Of a stretch of DNA of 64,000 nucleotides, positions 1 to 12,299 are shown piece after piece. How positions within the stretch are numbered: the first letter of the stretch is position 1; each line of letters opens with the position of its first letter. Source of the DNA: Hypericum androsaemum (lineage: Eukaryota; Streptophyta; Magnoliopsida; Malpighiales; Hypericaceae). The position numbers and the translations under genes are program-made. The notes under the pieces are model-generated. The model made no database searches. It saw only the letters and a list, made by a program, of their open reading frames with translations, and was not told the origin of the DNA. Location of the stretch: contig OZ023184.1 of assembly GCA_963995505.1 (NCBI GenBank), positions 62,001-126,000 of the forward strand. The letters are read 5' to 3'.

Positions 1-681
1 CACACGGCACTGCAAAAGATTAGTAGAGCAATTAAAGTCATCCTTACAATATCCTGTGAAAGCATAACCCAAGTCTCTCAACAATAGCGACCAGTTGCAA
101 CAATCCAAGTCAAACTGAAGTAATGAAGACCATGACACATAATAATGTGGATTGGATGGGAAAAGCCAAGATAAGCAACTGGAAACACAAATTGTGTAGA
201 TAGACGACGTGATACAATTTGCTAATAGAGCAATTCTCACAATAATCTGCTATAACATGTATTTCATTTCACAAACAAGATTTCAGCTGACAGAATTGCA
301 TGTCTAGGAAACTGAATGACTAATGCAAACAGAGCCTGAAGGCTAAAGTGGTTTAAGAGGCAGATCGGAAAGTAAAGGAAAAGAAAAACACTCAATTACA
401 TTCTCCAGTTCATTCTTTTACTCCACACGACTAGTTGTACACAACTAAACAACACAACTAAACAATTAGTCATGCTTATATTGGATAACCCCGTAGACAT
501 TAAGACCTTTGCACCTACACTTTTTTTCATGATCCAGCGAGTAGCTCCTTGGAGTCACAGTAAAAGTTCATGATTGCCGTACTCACATTTCGGTGCAAGC
601 AAACAAAGGAAAAGATTTTTTTTTTGGCAAAGAAGATAGAATACTCATTCATAAACTTAATAGGCAAAAACAAACACTAAC
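1..681 (-). other. Intron of the Fd-GOGAT gene, no coding exon seen
   Basis: This stretch lies 3' of the last visible glutamate synthase exon on the minus strand. That exon ends with a donor (G|GTTAGTG at 682/681) and leaves its last codon with two bases. The next family exon should begin near the motif AVCPYLALE, and I did not find it here. The stretch is therefore probably the 5' part of a long intron that continues outside the window. Confidence 0.6.
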
Positions 682-3600
682 CTAGCACCATAGCCAATCA
701 AACAGGCAAACTGATGAGTGCTGAAGCACTGAGCAGTTTCCGCAATGATTGAAGTAGACGTGCGCAAGCCATTCTGTATAAGATGCTGATGGACAGCACC
801 GACAGCCAGAAGAATTGGAATTGCAGGACGAGTTGGTTCCTGGGGTTACAGTGGGAAATAAGCTATCTTTTAATCATGGAAGAGCCTAATCATAGAACTT
901 AAGATGACTAACCGCCGATCAGAAAGTTTAAATTAAGAGCACATGACATCTAAACAAACAAAACTAGCATATGCAAGAGACAAATGGAGGTATGGTGCTA
1001 TGTGACAGAATCAATGATAAGTCAGAATGCTATATTGAAGTTTTCCGATCCTTTGATAAGAGTAAGCAAGTGTCCTGACAAAAAAAAAGTGTGAGCAAGT
1101 GAACAAACAAATTCAAGTCAACTTTCCCCCAAGCATAAGCCCTTAGAGAATTTGTTGCAGAATGCTTTATATGGAAGAACGAAATGAGATGGAAAATAAG
1201 AGAAATGTAGCATCAATTAAAAAACATTACAATAATTCAAGTTGAATACAAAAAATTAAACACAAAAAGGGTTAAGATACATGATAAGTGCAGCTTTTAT
1301 TGATGCAAGCAAGAAAACAAACCTAGCTTTATCATTGAACATATCTAATATAGAGGAAAAAAGGTTTTTGTGATTGGAAAATGTGAGGAGAGGAAGTTCC
1401 AGCATACTTACAAGTCCATCAGACCGATCAGATAAAACAAGGAGTTGTGAACCACTGCGAACGGCTTCATCAGCTGCTTCACAAAGGTTAGCTAATCTCT
1501 TCTCCAAAGAACCCTCAAGACCTTTTCTGATGTCAAAAAAGGTTGTCAAAACTTGAGGCTTCAACAGTGGATCCTTCAGCAACAGTTCAAGGTCCCCTTC
1601 GTTCAATACAGGACCGGATAATATCACCTGGTCCACCACAATTTTGATTACTGAACAAAGGCTGAACAGAAACACCACTAGCACCATTTGTAGAGTTAGG
1701 AAGCAATGTGCTAGCAAACCTGAGAGGCGTTTTCAGGTCCGGTTTCCAATATGTTTCCTCTCTTGCCAATATTTACTTCAAGCGACATAACTAAACCTTC
1801 TCTAAGCGGGTCTATAGCTGGATTCGTGACCTGAGCATACAGAAAAGGAAAATAGAGAAACATGACAAAAATACCAGAGCAATGGCAAGAGTCTGATTGC
1901 ATTAAGGATCCAACAACTATACCTATATATTCCACCAGTACAATCAAAAGGATGTTGCAGATCCAATATTATAGCATGCATATCTTCAACAAGACAATAT
2001 TCATAGCCATCGTGAAAACAATATGGAGTTGAAAGTTGTTGATTAAATGGGCTACATCAAATTGGCATGCATAGTAACTCATGTGAAGTCAATTGATAAA
2101 TCAAGTGTCATCCGCATACACATTATTAAAAACTTCTCCGTGACCCTCTGCATATGGCTGGACAGGGGCATATAAAAATTTGTGGAGTCCTTCATATTTA
2201 TAGATCTCATAATGATGGAATGACCAAGTAGAACTAAGAATGATTGAATGGCCTAGTTCCTGAATTGCACCTTCCATAAAGTGATTTCTAACTACGTATC
2301 AGCCCTAGCTCAATCTATATGGTTAACATTTAACATTCACCTAGGTAATGCAACACAAACCAATTATGAGTTAGATCTTCTTCCCTACTTGGTACATGAT
2401 ATGTTCAAGTCCTTGAAAACATATCAGAAGCGTGGGAGTAGATAGGATGTCTGAGTCCCTGTGTTTTAAAACAATTACCCCCCACACTAATGGAAAAGCA
2501 TCCAAAGAGCGAGCAAATTGATGCCTGAACTACATCTGTGTTTGCATATTTAGGTCAGAGAGAGAAGTTTGTGGTGTGGATTAGTAAATTGAGTATTAAA
2601 AAAATCCACTTCTCCAAATATACAATTACATGTAAGGACCTAGATAGGAACATGAGGCTCCTCAGTATATGATGGATAAGATACAAACCTGTGCAAATCG
2701 TTGTTTAAAGTAATCATAAAGCATATGAGACTTTTGAGACAAGATTGCCAATGGAATATCATCTCCCATGCAAAATGTAGGCTCCTTCCCTTGCGCAGCC
2801 ATAGTCTCAATAACCATTTGGACATCTTCACTAGAGTAGCCAAATGCCCTAACAAGAAAAAGTGAGACAAGAAACATTAAGCAAGATGGTTTCATTTCCC
2901 AGAAGAAAAGGGTAAAAAAGATGGCGAGTGGACATCTGCATCACCAATTTACCATGTAAAATAACTTGGTACATTATGTGCTGCTACCACAAAATTTCTT
3001 CTGAAAATTGTTAGTAATACAAGTAGGTGTACTAAAGTTTTCCCATGGGCATTTGATTAGTATCACAAGTTGGTAAGTGGGAGTTTTCTATTATATGGTC
3101 TAATCAGGTTAAAAGATCTTCATGGAAAGAAGATAATTCCACTCTCGGCTTTAACATTCGTGGAACGTTCGAAGTAACAAAAAGATATGCTTCAAGCTTC
3201 TGACAGCACCCAGTTCAGTAATTATTCGAGATTGCAAAAGATTTGTGTTAGTGATTTCTTGTCACTGCCATTCTCATGCACAGACCATTGGTGCTGCTCT
3301 GATATATGCCAAAGCTTGTTGTGTGCTATCCATAGCCTCGAAGTGGGCCGATTGCATTTATTGGATCATTTTCCTCCATGCACATACATAATTCAACACA
3401 CTTGCAATGGACAAGTACTTATCCTAATGGATCCTATAGAACCAGAAAAGTCAACACACTTACTGTTGGTGCCTCAAAATTACATCATTGTCCATGACTG
3501 TTGCAGATTGAAATTTTGCAGGCTTCAATGATCGCAGATTCTCACTAACCCATTTCCCATATGGGTTAGATAGAGCTACTCTCTTTTTCACTTCAGTGTT

Positions 3601-6600
3601 CTCATAAACCTGCGAATTAGAATGCCTGGAGCATAAATTACACATATAAAGCCCCGCATATCTGAAACATTTTCAGACATCACCACCATGAAAAACAGTA
3701 TTGAGGAAAGATGATATGCTTATGGAGCTTAAAATGCTCAGAAATGCTGGCGGATTATGTTTCTAACCACAAAGTATTGATTCCACTACAACTCGATTAT
3801 GATAACCATGAACATTATCCACCTTCTTTAGACAAGAATTGACATGATGTATCTACAAGGGCTTAATAAAACCAACCACAAACCACATTAACAATAAGTT
3901 GTCATGTTTGGCAACAAAAGACATAATTGGAATGCCATGCAGCTGGTAGAAGTAACACATATAACAAAAAGAAAATAGAAGATGCCGAACCTGACCACCA
4001 GACAAGTCAACAGTAATCATCATTCCTGGGCCTAGACGTCCTTTCATGATAACTTTTGATTCATCCATTGGTAGAACCCCAACCTGTGAAAGTAGGAATA
4101 TTTATTCTATGAAGAATTACATCATTATACACTGAAAACATGGACCAAAGGGTAAATCCTACAGTGCAGGAAGCCCATGTCAATGTGATTCTAGCTTTCA
4201 CGAAAAATCTATCAACTTTCAGCAGCTGCATTCAGTTACAGTGTACCAGGGATTCACCATTACAGAACAGTCAGTTTTCAATTTTCTCAATAAGAGAAGC
4301 CCTATCAACTACTATCTTATCATGATTACACAAATGATTATGATAATCCTGGTGGAAGACGGCAAAGTTATTCTGTGAACTCTGCAGTCCAGTACTCCAG
4401 TTTCTAATTGTTCGAAGACTTCATACTAAAGAGAGATGCAACAAACCTCGGATGCAACATAGACGAAATTGTCAGATGTTCTCCAATACCTAGCAGGGCG
4501 AAGACCATTTCTGTCGAGGCAAGCCCCAACTGTTTTCCCGTCACTGCACCAGGTATCATGATAAGCAAGAATCAGAAAGTAGCAGTTTAACAACATCAAA
4601 TCAGCGATGGAATTAACACATTGCCCCTGATCCCCAGTCAGTAAAGGAATTGACAGACAAATACCAACCACTATCTCAAATTTAAATTCCATAATGATGC
4701 CTTTATACCTGAAGAGAAGCAAAGCAGGTCCATCCCAGGCTTCCATCTGGCCCTTGTAGTAATCATAGAAATCAGTAACCTGTCAAGAAATTTTGAGAGA
4801 AACCCTTATTAATTGCTCAGTGACATTACTTACTTCAAAGAAACTAATTCACCTACTGGATGCACTCAGCTGCAAAATATCAGGAGGTCCCCTTGAGCTA
4901 GAAAATTACAAGAGGCTACCTTCGTTCACCCCTTCCATAATATTTGGACTTAGTTGAAGTTGAAAGCATCAAATGCAAAAAATAAACCAATGGCGAAATG
5001 ACTTGGAAAAAAAGCAAAATCCAGGAAAGGATGAAGTATATGCAGAGTCATTGAAGCGGCGTACATAAGAGTATCTGGTTTGCATCATCACAAGAAATTG
5101 AACTCATAGTGATAGGAAGTAGTACCTCTGGATATTTCATTGTCAAAGTTGGATGGTTCTTATATGCTTCTGGGACAAGAATCATCAAAGCCTCTTCTGG
5201 GGCTCGGCCACTTCTAATTAGCAACTGATTAAATAACCAAATGTCAAAAAGAGTGAATCTGGGAGAAACCAACGAAACATGAGCACGAGAAACTAGTGGA
5301 TGATACAATACCTCTGCTGTGCTATCCAGATTTGCCGAGTCTGATGCATTTGGGTTTCCGAAGGGACGAATTTCATTTTCACGACCATGCCAAACAGGAG
5401 ATTTCAACGATGTTTCTCGGGATTGCATCCAGTTCAGGTTACCCTACAATTACATACGAGTATACTAATTCCGTTAAGGAGAGATAAATTCAAATAGCCA
5501 AAAAGCTTGTGAAGCATATACCTGTATTGTGTTGATTTCTCCATTATGGCCAAGAAAGCGCATTGGTTGAGCAAGAGGCCATCTGGGACTAGTATTAGTG
5601 CTGTACCTCCGGTGATAAATGGCAAAAGAAGATGTGTAAAGATCATTCTGAAGGTCATCATAGAACAACCCGAGTACTTGAGAACGAAGCATTCCTTTGT
5701 AGACAATAGTTTGATTGGACAAAGAGCAGAAGTAAAGCTCGTTTCCCCAACTCTCGGTGGCTGCAGCTTTTTCGATCAGCTTGCGACAGATATAGAGCTC
5801 TCTCTCGATGTCCTCGACATTCTCTTCCTTAACAATTCTAACAAACACCTGCTGTATGTTTGGCATGGTTTCCTTGGCGTAAAATCCGACCACGGATGCA
5901 TTCACGGGAACAGGTCTCCATCCGAGCACCTCGAGTCCTTCTTGATTAAAGATATTTACAACAGCTTGTTTGGCCTCATTCAAGAGGTTGTCATCCTTGG
6001 GAAGGAACAGCATGCCAACAGCAGTACGAGACTTGTCGAAGGAAGTGGTTCCCTGCTGGGAGTCGGCCCAGTTGTTGAAGAGATCCCAGGGAATGGAAGT
6101 CATGACACCGGAGCCGTCGCCGGAGTCGTTGTCGGCACCACAACCGCCACGATGCTCCATGCATCCGAGAGCGGCCAGAGCATCTTTAACAACTGAATGT
6201 GATGCCTTGTTTTCCAGGTTTGCAATAAACCCCACCCCACACGCACCTCTTTCCGCCAGAATATCACTCAGATGTGCAACCTGCACAGAGAAGACCCCAC
6301 GCCAAGGTTAAGTCAAAACTCTAATAATAATAAGCACTTACTTAGATCAACAGTGGCGTCTAACAGATAATATAAACCAAAAACAAAAACAAAAAAATTA
6401 GACGTATATAAATAAAGTAAACAGCAGAAGTAGCTTCAACTAATTTCTTCCACACAACACAAGACAGAAATTAACTCTCTTATCATCATCCTTCCTTCCT
6501 TCCTTCCTTCCCAGTCAGTGTCCCGAAACGTCGTCGTCGTAGTATATAATAATTAATTATTATAGCACCCGCCCGACGAAAGAAGAAGAAAAACACAAAA

Positions 6601-6895
6601 AAAAAATTAACATCCAATCCATCTACCCTACCTTGGGTTTAGAATCATGGAGTGAGGCGGAGCAGGCAGGTCGAACCGAGCGGCGGTTATTGAATAAGGG
6701 AGCCAAGCGGTTTGATGAGGAGGAAGAAGAAGAAGACGCGGCGAGCGCCGCTCTCCTACTCCTACTCCTACTCCTACTAATACTACTTCTTCTTATCTTG
6801 GTCGGCTTTCCGTAGAGGCCGACGAAGAGAAGATCGCCGGCGGCATTCGGCGACACTATAAGACGAGGGAGGATTGACGACTGAAGCAGCGCCAT
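682..6895 (-). CDS. GLU1: Ferredoxin-dependent glutamate synthase, plastid precursor (5' half, partial)
   Basis: The enzyme makes two glutamates from glutamine and 2-oxoglutarate using reduced ferredoxin, in the plastid (GS/GOGAT cycle, photorespiratory ammonia). Coding exons on the minus strand: 6895-6632, 6280-5522, 5443-5312, 5224-5126, 4779-4709, 4543-4447, 4083-3991, 3609-3464, 2848-2689, 1830-1720, 1627-1412, 839-682. Phases fit throughout and give about 768 of the usual ~1600 residues. Residues 1-101 form a Ser/Arg-rich transit peptide. Cys102 in ERGACGVGF is the class II amidotransferase nucleophile exposed by processing. [34 protein letters not shown] and the start of the central domain ([19 protein letters not shown]) follow. 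The start at 6895 is the first ATG giving a plastid-type leader. The FMN, Fe-S and synthase domains lie outside. The lack of NADH-GOGAT features supports the Fd type. Exon calls are from sequence; the name is from family similarity. Confidence 0.95.
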
Positions 6896-7430
6896 CCACC
6901 ACACACTTCACTATCTCTCTCTCTCTATCCCACTCTCTTTGATATTTTTGTTTTTTTTCCTCTTCAGAGGAAAGGAATGGAAGGGAAGGGAAGGAGGAGG
7001 ATCGTGTGTGGACTGGAGGAAGAGAGAGCGTGGGTTTGGAGATGGGGGGGATAAAAAGGAAGAAGCAACGAGTGAACCTCCACCCTCCGCTCACTCTTCT
7101 CCCTTTGTTGCTTCTCTTGCTTTGGCTTCTTGTGTTGTGTTGTGAATGTGATGTTCGTTCCTTTCTTTTTTTTCTTTTTTCTTTTTTAATTCCACGGAAG
7201 GGGCCCCACCTTGATTTCTCACTTCTCATTGGCTGCGTCCGTTTCGCTTCTCGCTGTGGTTACTTGTTGTGTGGCCTTTTGACTTTGTTCGTTCGTCTGG
7301 TCGACACACCGGTTCCCATTTCTCATGGCGGACGACGCTGCTCACTTTTATATTTTTACAGCCGCAGAGGCTATCAGACCTGTTCATGTCTGTCTTTTAA
7401 TTTTTTCACAACTTATATTTGAATACTTAC
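6896..7430 (-). promoter_or_regulatory. 5' UTR and promoter of the Fd-GOGAT gene
   Basis: This is the region upstream of the glutamate synthase ATG on the minus strand. It is rich in GA/CT tracts (6900-7180), as is common for plant 5' UTRs. The best TATA-like match on the minus strand is TATAAAAG at 7353-7346, about 450 bases upstream of the ATG. Transcription from there would need a long leader, so the assignment is weak. Open frames here consist of low-complexity residues and are not considered genes. Confidence 0.35.
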
Positions 7431-8059
7431 CGGACCAACTAGTTCGAATTTGTGTCAGACAGAACATTTAAATCATGACAAATTTTGATACGAATCTTGC
7501 TTACAATGCGACAAGACCCGGCCACGAAACATTGAAATCTCAGTTCATTCTAGAAAAATTCTTGATGGAAGATCTTGACCTTATGTTTACAACCAAACAA
7601 AGACATTGGTATGAAGATCACGATCTCCTAATTGAGTTGAACAAAAATCCTCTAGTAAAGACACCACAAACAATGACGTACATCCGTTTGATAAATTGAA
7701 GAAGAACGCGACGGAATCACTCCGCATGTTCGAACAGTTCGTAGAACCAAAAAAGAAATTTGTTCACGTTTTTTAATCAATTATATCCTTCCTAAAAAGA
7801 AACAAATCTAAACTTTTAGGAAGACTAAAATATTTTGAATATTGTTTTGTTTAAATTTTGAAATTTATTCATTAAATTTGAACAATAGCCATTTGAAAGA
7901 GAAAGGATCTAGACTCACAGTTTATCCAATAGCCATAATCTTTTTCCTTTTTTTAATTCTTGAAAGGTCATCAGCCAAAAACTTGTGGATTTTTTTATTC
8001 AGGGGTGAGATGACGCAGCCGAGGGGGGGGTTGGGGGGAGATGGGGGATGTAGAGATAA
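7431..8059. other. Intergenic, nothing recognised
   Basis: AT-rich DNA with one short open frame (7475-7699, +). It has no recognised motif and no splice or promoter context. A G-rich run is present near 8020-8047. Confidence 0.4.
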
Positions 8060-8237
8060 TTTGATTTTAAAATTTTTTTTTTCTTATCATGGTTTAAATT
8101 CAGACAAATTTTGATTATAAAAATTTTAATTTGTACTGTGATTCGTCCAAGAACAAATTCGAATAGGAGTTATGAACTACTAAATTCGAATTACTATTAA
8201 GCGATTTACGAATTCGTCAATTTTTATTTGGCGAATG

Positions 8238-8246
8238 TATAAAAGG
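8238..8246 (+). promoter_or_regulatory. TATA box upstream of the first hairpin
   Basis: The sequence is TATAAAAGG. It lies 44 bases from the first base of the perfect 55-bp hairpin arm at 8282, so a transcript starting about 30 bases downstream would begin just before the arm. An identical box is at 8675-8683 before the second copy. Promoter activity is inferred from spacing only. Confidence 0.45.
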
Positions 8247-8281
8247 TTTGAGCCTAGGCTTCCATTTTCATTGTTCAAGTC

Positions 8282-8467
8282 TGATGAATACCTCATGCAC
8301 AAAGCGATGTCAGATCTCGTTGTCACAAGTCTGCAGCTGACACGCAACAAAGTGTTTTGCCAACGATAGCTCTAAACGAGTATGTTCGGCGATAAAAAAT
8401 GTGTCACGACAACTGCAGACTTGTGACAACGAGATCTGACATCGCTTTGTGCATGAGGTATTCATCA
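8282..8467 (+). repeat. Perfect 55-bp inverted repeat (hairpin, 76-bp spacer)
   Basis: The left arm 8282-8336 and right arm 8413-8467 are exact reverse complements. Both arms contain CTGCAG at their inner end. The spacer contains a partial further match (TGACAC near 8338 against GTGTCA near 8401), so pairing could extend inward with a bulge. An RNA from this locus would form a long near-perfect stem, as miRNA-like or siRNA foldbacks do. Confidence 0.9.
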
Positions 8468-8674
8468 TAAAAATTCAGACAAATTTGATTTTAAAATTTG
8501 ATTTTAAAATCTTATTTTTCTTATCATGGTTTAAATTCAGACAAATTTTGATTATAAAAATTTTAATTTGTACTGTGATTCGTCCAAGAACAAATTCGAA
8601 TACGAGTTATGAACTACTAAATTCGAATTACTATTAAGCGGTTCACGAATTCGTCAATTTTCATTTGGCGAATG

Positions 8675-8683
8675 TATAAAAGG
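8675..8683 (+). promoter_or_regulatory. TATA box upstream of the second hairpin copy
   Basis: TATAAAAGG again, exactly 437 bases after the first box and 44 bases before the second arm copy at 8719. Retention of this spacing follows directly from the duplication, so it is not independent evidence for function. Confidence 0.4.
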
Positions 8684-8718
8684 TTTGAGCCTGGGCTTCC
8701 ATTTTCATTGTTCGAGTC

Positions 8719-9018
8719 TGATGAATACCTCATGCACAAAGCGATGTCAGATCTCGTTGTCACAAGTCTGCAGCTGGCACGCAACAAAGTGTTTTGCCAA
8801 CGATAGCTCTAAACGAGTATGTTCGGCGATAAAAAATGTGTCACGACAACTGCAGTCTTGTTCAAGTCTGATGAATACCTCATGCACAAAGCGATGTCAG
8901 ATCTCGTTGTCACAAGTCTGCAGCTGGCACGCAACAAAGTATTTTGCCAACGATAGCTCTAAACGAGTATGTTCGGCGACAAAAAATGTGTCACGACAAC
9001 TGCAGTCTTGTAACAACG
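8719..9018 (+). repeat. 150-bp direct tandem repeat (2 copies)
   Basis: The 150-base unit starting at 8719 recurs at 8869 with only a few substitutions, for example GTGTTTTGCC against GTATTTTGCC. Because 150 is a multiple of three, an open frame runs through both copies (8685-9149). It encodes two near-identical 50-residue Ser/Cys-rich blocks. I regard that frame as a by-product of the repeat rather than a gene. Confidence 0.8.
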
Positions 9019-9060
9019 AGATTATTTATTGCTTTCTGCATGGGGTACTCATCAAACTTG

Positions 9061-10218
9061 ACAACATAAAAAGAAGCACGGGCTCTAATACAAATTTAAA
9101 GCTCATACCCATCATTCATGTGACAAATTCAGAGCCCGTACTAATCTGATTAGTATGAACTGGTTCAAATTCAAATGAATTTTTGACGAATGGAATTGAA
9201 TCAAGTGCAAATCAGATTTACTTCATAATTACCCCTATTTAAGGGGTTCAAATCATAATGTGGTTGAGATGTTATTGTTAATTCAGCGGTTGTGTCAACA
9301 GGTTATTCCCAAATAATTTGTTTAATTTGAGCTGGCTGCCTGTAGATTGAAGGTCATTTTAGGTCTACCTAATAAAAGTATAAAATAGCTGCGATTGAAT
9401 AGCAGTAGCCAAATACCAAATACCTACTCAATGTACCACGAAGCACTTTATTGAAAGAAAAAATCGAGACTATATACCAGAAGACCCTAAATAAGAAATC
9501 TCAATCTTTATATAAAACAAAAGAATCCCAACCTTGTTGATAAACAAAAAAAAACCTGATAGTGCAAAAGGGGAGTGGCTTTTGAGGGTATGGTATGGTT
9601 ATGTTTGTGGTTAGGAATGATGGTGAAAGGTCGGAGATTCTGAATTGGGAATAAGACAATTGCCACTTGTAGAGCTCCATCTCTCACCACATTTTTAAAT
9701 TATGATTCCATCGAGAGTGGATTAAGTATTGCTTCTAACAGAGCTAATAATACTTTTTGGATAAACAGTATGGTATCATTAAATACTAAATAGTACTACT
9801 AAATGTAACATTATGTACTATTAAATACAACATGGTATCACTAAATGCTAAATTGTATTAATAAACACAACATATGTATCACCAAATATAATATTATTTT
9901 TTGTTCTCAAAATACAATGTACAATTTCTGATGTTACAAATTTGTAATTAAGGTATGGTTTATTTGATTGGTAGTGCTGGGCCCTTATCAAGACCCGATT
10001 CCATCTTGGTTGAATACGTTTACACAACACACTAATATAAAGTTCCACGAAAAAGAACACACTACTATATAAAGACAACCGATCCTAGTGGTCAGGCAAT
10101 GTGTCCAGCTTGTAAGAAAATGAAAAAAGAGAGTTGGATTCAGTAAAAAAAATTTGGAATTAAAATCTTATAATTGTAAAAATATATTATTAAAAGAGTA
10201 GTTTCTTAATAAAATTTA
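9061..10218. other. AT-rich intergenic DNA with degenerate minisatellite
   Basis: No gene was recognised. A short palindromic pair, ACGGGCTCT (near 9077) and AGAGCCCGT (near 9130), may mark a small foldback. From about 9765 to 9895 a degenerate unit of about 20 bases related to ACTAAATACAACATGGTATC recurs roughly five times. Confidence 0.4.
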
Positions 10219-11412
10219 GAATAAATTACCTTCAGGTCCCTGTAGTTTGACGAATTTATTAGTAGGGTCCTTACTTTTTCGAAATACCTATTTTGGTCCT
10301 CCAAGTTTCATAAAATAGAACTCTCAGGTCTCTAGCGGGTCCACCGCTGACGTCAGCAGCCAACATAATTTTCGAAATGATATTTATGCCCTTCCAATAA
10401 AATTAAAAAGACATCCCTCCCTCTCCTTCTTCTTCCTGGCGCTCTCTCCCTCATCGGCCGTCTTCTCCAATCAGCTATCCTGTAGCCGGTCAACTATCTC
10501 CATCACCCTCTCTCCTCCGAGAGATAACGACAATCAATCCTCATCTTTGGCCAGCAAATCGAACAACAAATCGAGCATAAGGGATTTTACGAAACTGGGT
10601 TTGACGAAACAAAAAATCAAACGACAATCAATAGAGCTTTCACTCCCAAGAGAGCTTCATGAAATTTTAATTAGCAGTGATTAGGGTTTTTAATTAGAAG
10701 ATGAAAACCCCTAAATTCAGCTCTGCTTTCACTCCAAAAATTATAGGTTACATCGACGAGGGCTGCCGTGATTTTAGGGCAAATTTACCAAGGTCGACGA
10801 CGTCTTTGTGGGTCTCCAGCTAGGAAATAACAGGGAGGCCTACCAAGAAAGAAGGAGGAGGTCGGCTGGGGAAGAATGGGAAGTCCCACCGGGAAAGAAA
10901 GGGGAGGTTGGCTGGGGAAGAAAGGGTCGGGAGCACGACATCTTCGTTTAAAATCCGGTTGTGGGTTTTTAAGTTGTAGATGGATTGGGTATGTTAGTTC
11001 TGTGAGATGGAGATGAAACGAGATGGAGACGGCAGAGGAGGACAGGTGGGCCGGTGGATTGGTAGAGGAATGAGAGGTTGAGGGAGTGGCCGAGGCTGGT
11101 CTGGGTAGGAAGGCATTGAGGTAGGTGCTGTTGGGGGTGGATTCTGGCACCGGCGATGGGAGTGGGGACGGTGGCGGAGGGCCGTCCTCCTCGGTCAATG
11201 AAGGTTGGGGTTTTTTGTTTTATTTTAATTTCTTTTGAAGGGTATAATAGTCATAAAAAGAATTATGTTGACTGCTGATGTCATCGGTTGACCCAGTAGG
11301 GACCTGAGAGGTACATTTTTTCAAACTTGGAGGACCGAAATAGGTATTTCAAAAAAGTAAGGACCCTACTAGTAAATTCGTTAAACTATAAAGACCTGAG
11401 GGTAATTTGCCC
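10219..11412. mobile_element. Non-autonomous Mutator-like element (family A)
   Basis: The element is bounded by a perfect 9-bp target duplication TAAAATTTA (10210-10218 and 11413-11421). Its inverted ends begin GAATAAATTACC on the left and GGGCAAATTACC on the right, read inward. The inverted similarity extends about 190 bases and includes TGACGTCAGCAG-type sequence. The 1.19 kb body is CT/GC-rich and holds a proline-rich minus-strand frame (10785-11198) that I do not recognise. No transposase is present. The 9-bp duplication with long inverted ends is the Mutator hallmark. Confidence 0.88.
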
Positions 11413-12008
11413 TAAAATTTAATATTGAACGAATATTCATATGAGAGATTAAAAAAAACCCTATGCACGTGACAGCTAGCAATTAAACTAAACATAAAAC
11501 ACTATCCTAATCCCTGGGCTTCCGTTGCAGCTTGGCTCTTGGGCATATGTTCAGTCTAGCTTAAAGCGAGAGCTGCTTGTCCTCATATTTACTTCTTTCA
11601 TGCTTGCTTGGCTCCCCCCCCCCCCCCCCCCTCAATTCGTAACAAAACCCCCCCAGAGGAGGACTAGACAATATTGAACATCTCTGGCACAACCCCTAGT
11701 ACTAACGACGCAAAGTATAAGAAGATTTGACGGAATTGATTCAAATCTAGCTAAGGTGTAATTATTGTTATAAAAAAATTACCCTTACAGAAGAAAAAAA
11801 CACTTTGCTTTTTGTTATTAATTCAAGTAATGATATTTTCTAATTATACTTCATGTGTCCATCTAACAAAGACTTGATCTTTCCTGGGTTTCTCCCCTTT
11901 CTTGAACAAGAAGCTGGGTGGTGGGGGCAGGCGGAGACAACGAGGAAGGAAGCAACGCTAGATTGAGAATTTTTTATCTAAGTTTTACTTGTGAAGTGCC
12001 ATTTTAAG
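11413..12008. other. Short intergenic spacer between two MULEs
   Basis: No gene is seen. A run of 18 C residues occurs at 11614-11631. Confidence 0.5.
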
Positions 12009-12104
12009 GATATTTTGTCTGTTTTGTGTTACTATTCACCACTATTTGTGAAAAAAGCGTCCGAATTAAAAGTATTATGAGGATGGTGTCCACGTGGCAC
12101 GGAC

Positions 12105-12290
12105 AGAAAAAAAAGTCAGATCTTGAACCAAGGTCCGACAAAATAAGTCGTATGACCAAGATCCGACAAAAAAAGTCAGATTTTGGTCGGTAAATCTGAC
12201 TTTTTAAGTCGGATGACCAAGATTCGACAAAAAAAGTCAGATTTTAGTCGATAAATACTGACCAAAATCTGACTTTTTTCAGCCACTCAC
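12105..12290. repeat. Left subterminal repeats of the large MULE
   Basis: Multiple alternating copies of AAGTCAGATCTTGG-like and ATCCGACAAAAAAAGTC-like motifs occur here in both orientations. Matching copies occur at about 19390-19565 near the other end. Arrays of this type are typical transposase or host-factor binding zones, which is inferred here. Confidence 0.65.
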
Positions 12291-12299
12291 TCAGATCCC

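Larger units (their letters stand above)
8060..9060 (+). repeat. Tandemly duplicated foldback unit with TATA boxes
   Basis: A segment starting near 8060 is repeated with a spacing of exactly 437 bases: the TATA box at 8238 recurs at 8675, and the arm start at 8282 recurs at 8719. A shorter 150-base repeat then places the arm again at 8869. The copies differ by only a few substitutions. The first unit ends in a perfect inverted copy of its arm. The second block ends in a diverged inverted copy at about 9002-9056. The layout resembles a MITE or foldback element that duplicated in place. Long arms and duplicated TATA boxes could also yield hairpin RNA. No target-site duplication was identified. 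Confidence 0.75.

Noticed and set aside
3187..3531. 114-codon plus-strand frame in the Fd-GOGAT gene
   Set aside because: It overlaps the antisense of an exon and an intron of the well-supported minus-strand gene, and shows no motif.
5546..6311. 216- and 113-codon plus-strand frames opposite Fd-GOGAT exon 2
   Set aside because: They are antisense shadows of the conserved amidotransferase exon.
7475..7699. 74-codon plus-strand frame
   Set aside because: No motif, promoter or splice support; listed only as part of intergenic DNA.
10080..10170. SINE-like head (CCTAGTGGTCAGGC)
   Set aside because: The A-box-like part is good but no proper B box follows at tRNA spacing.
10785..11198. 137-codon proline-rich minus-strand frame inside a MULE
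   Set aside because: Low-complexity composition with no recognised domain; not supported as a gene, although capture from an unknown gene is possible.
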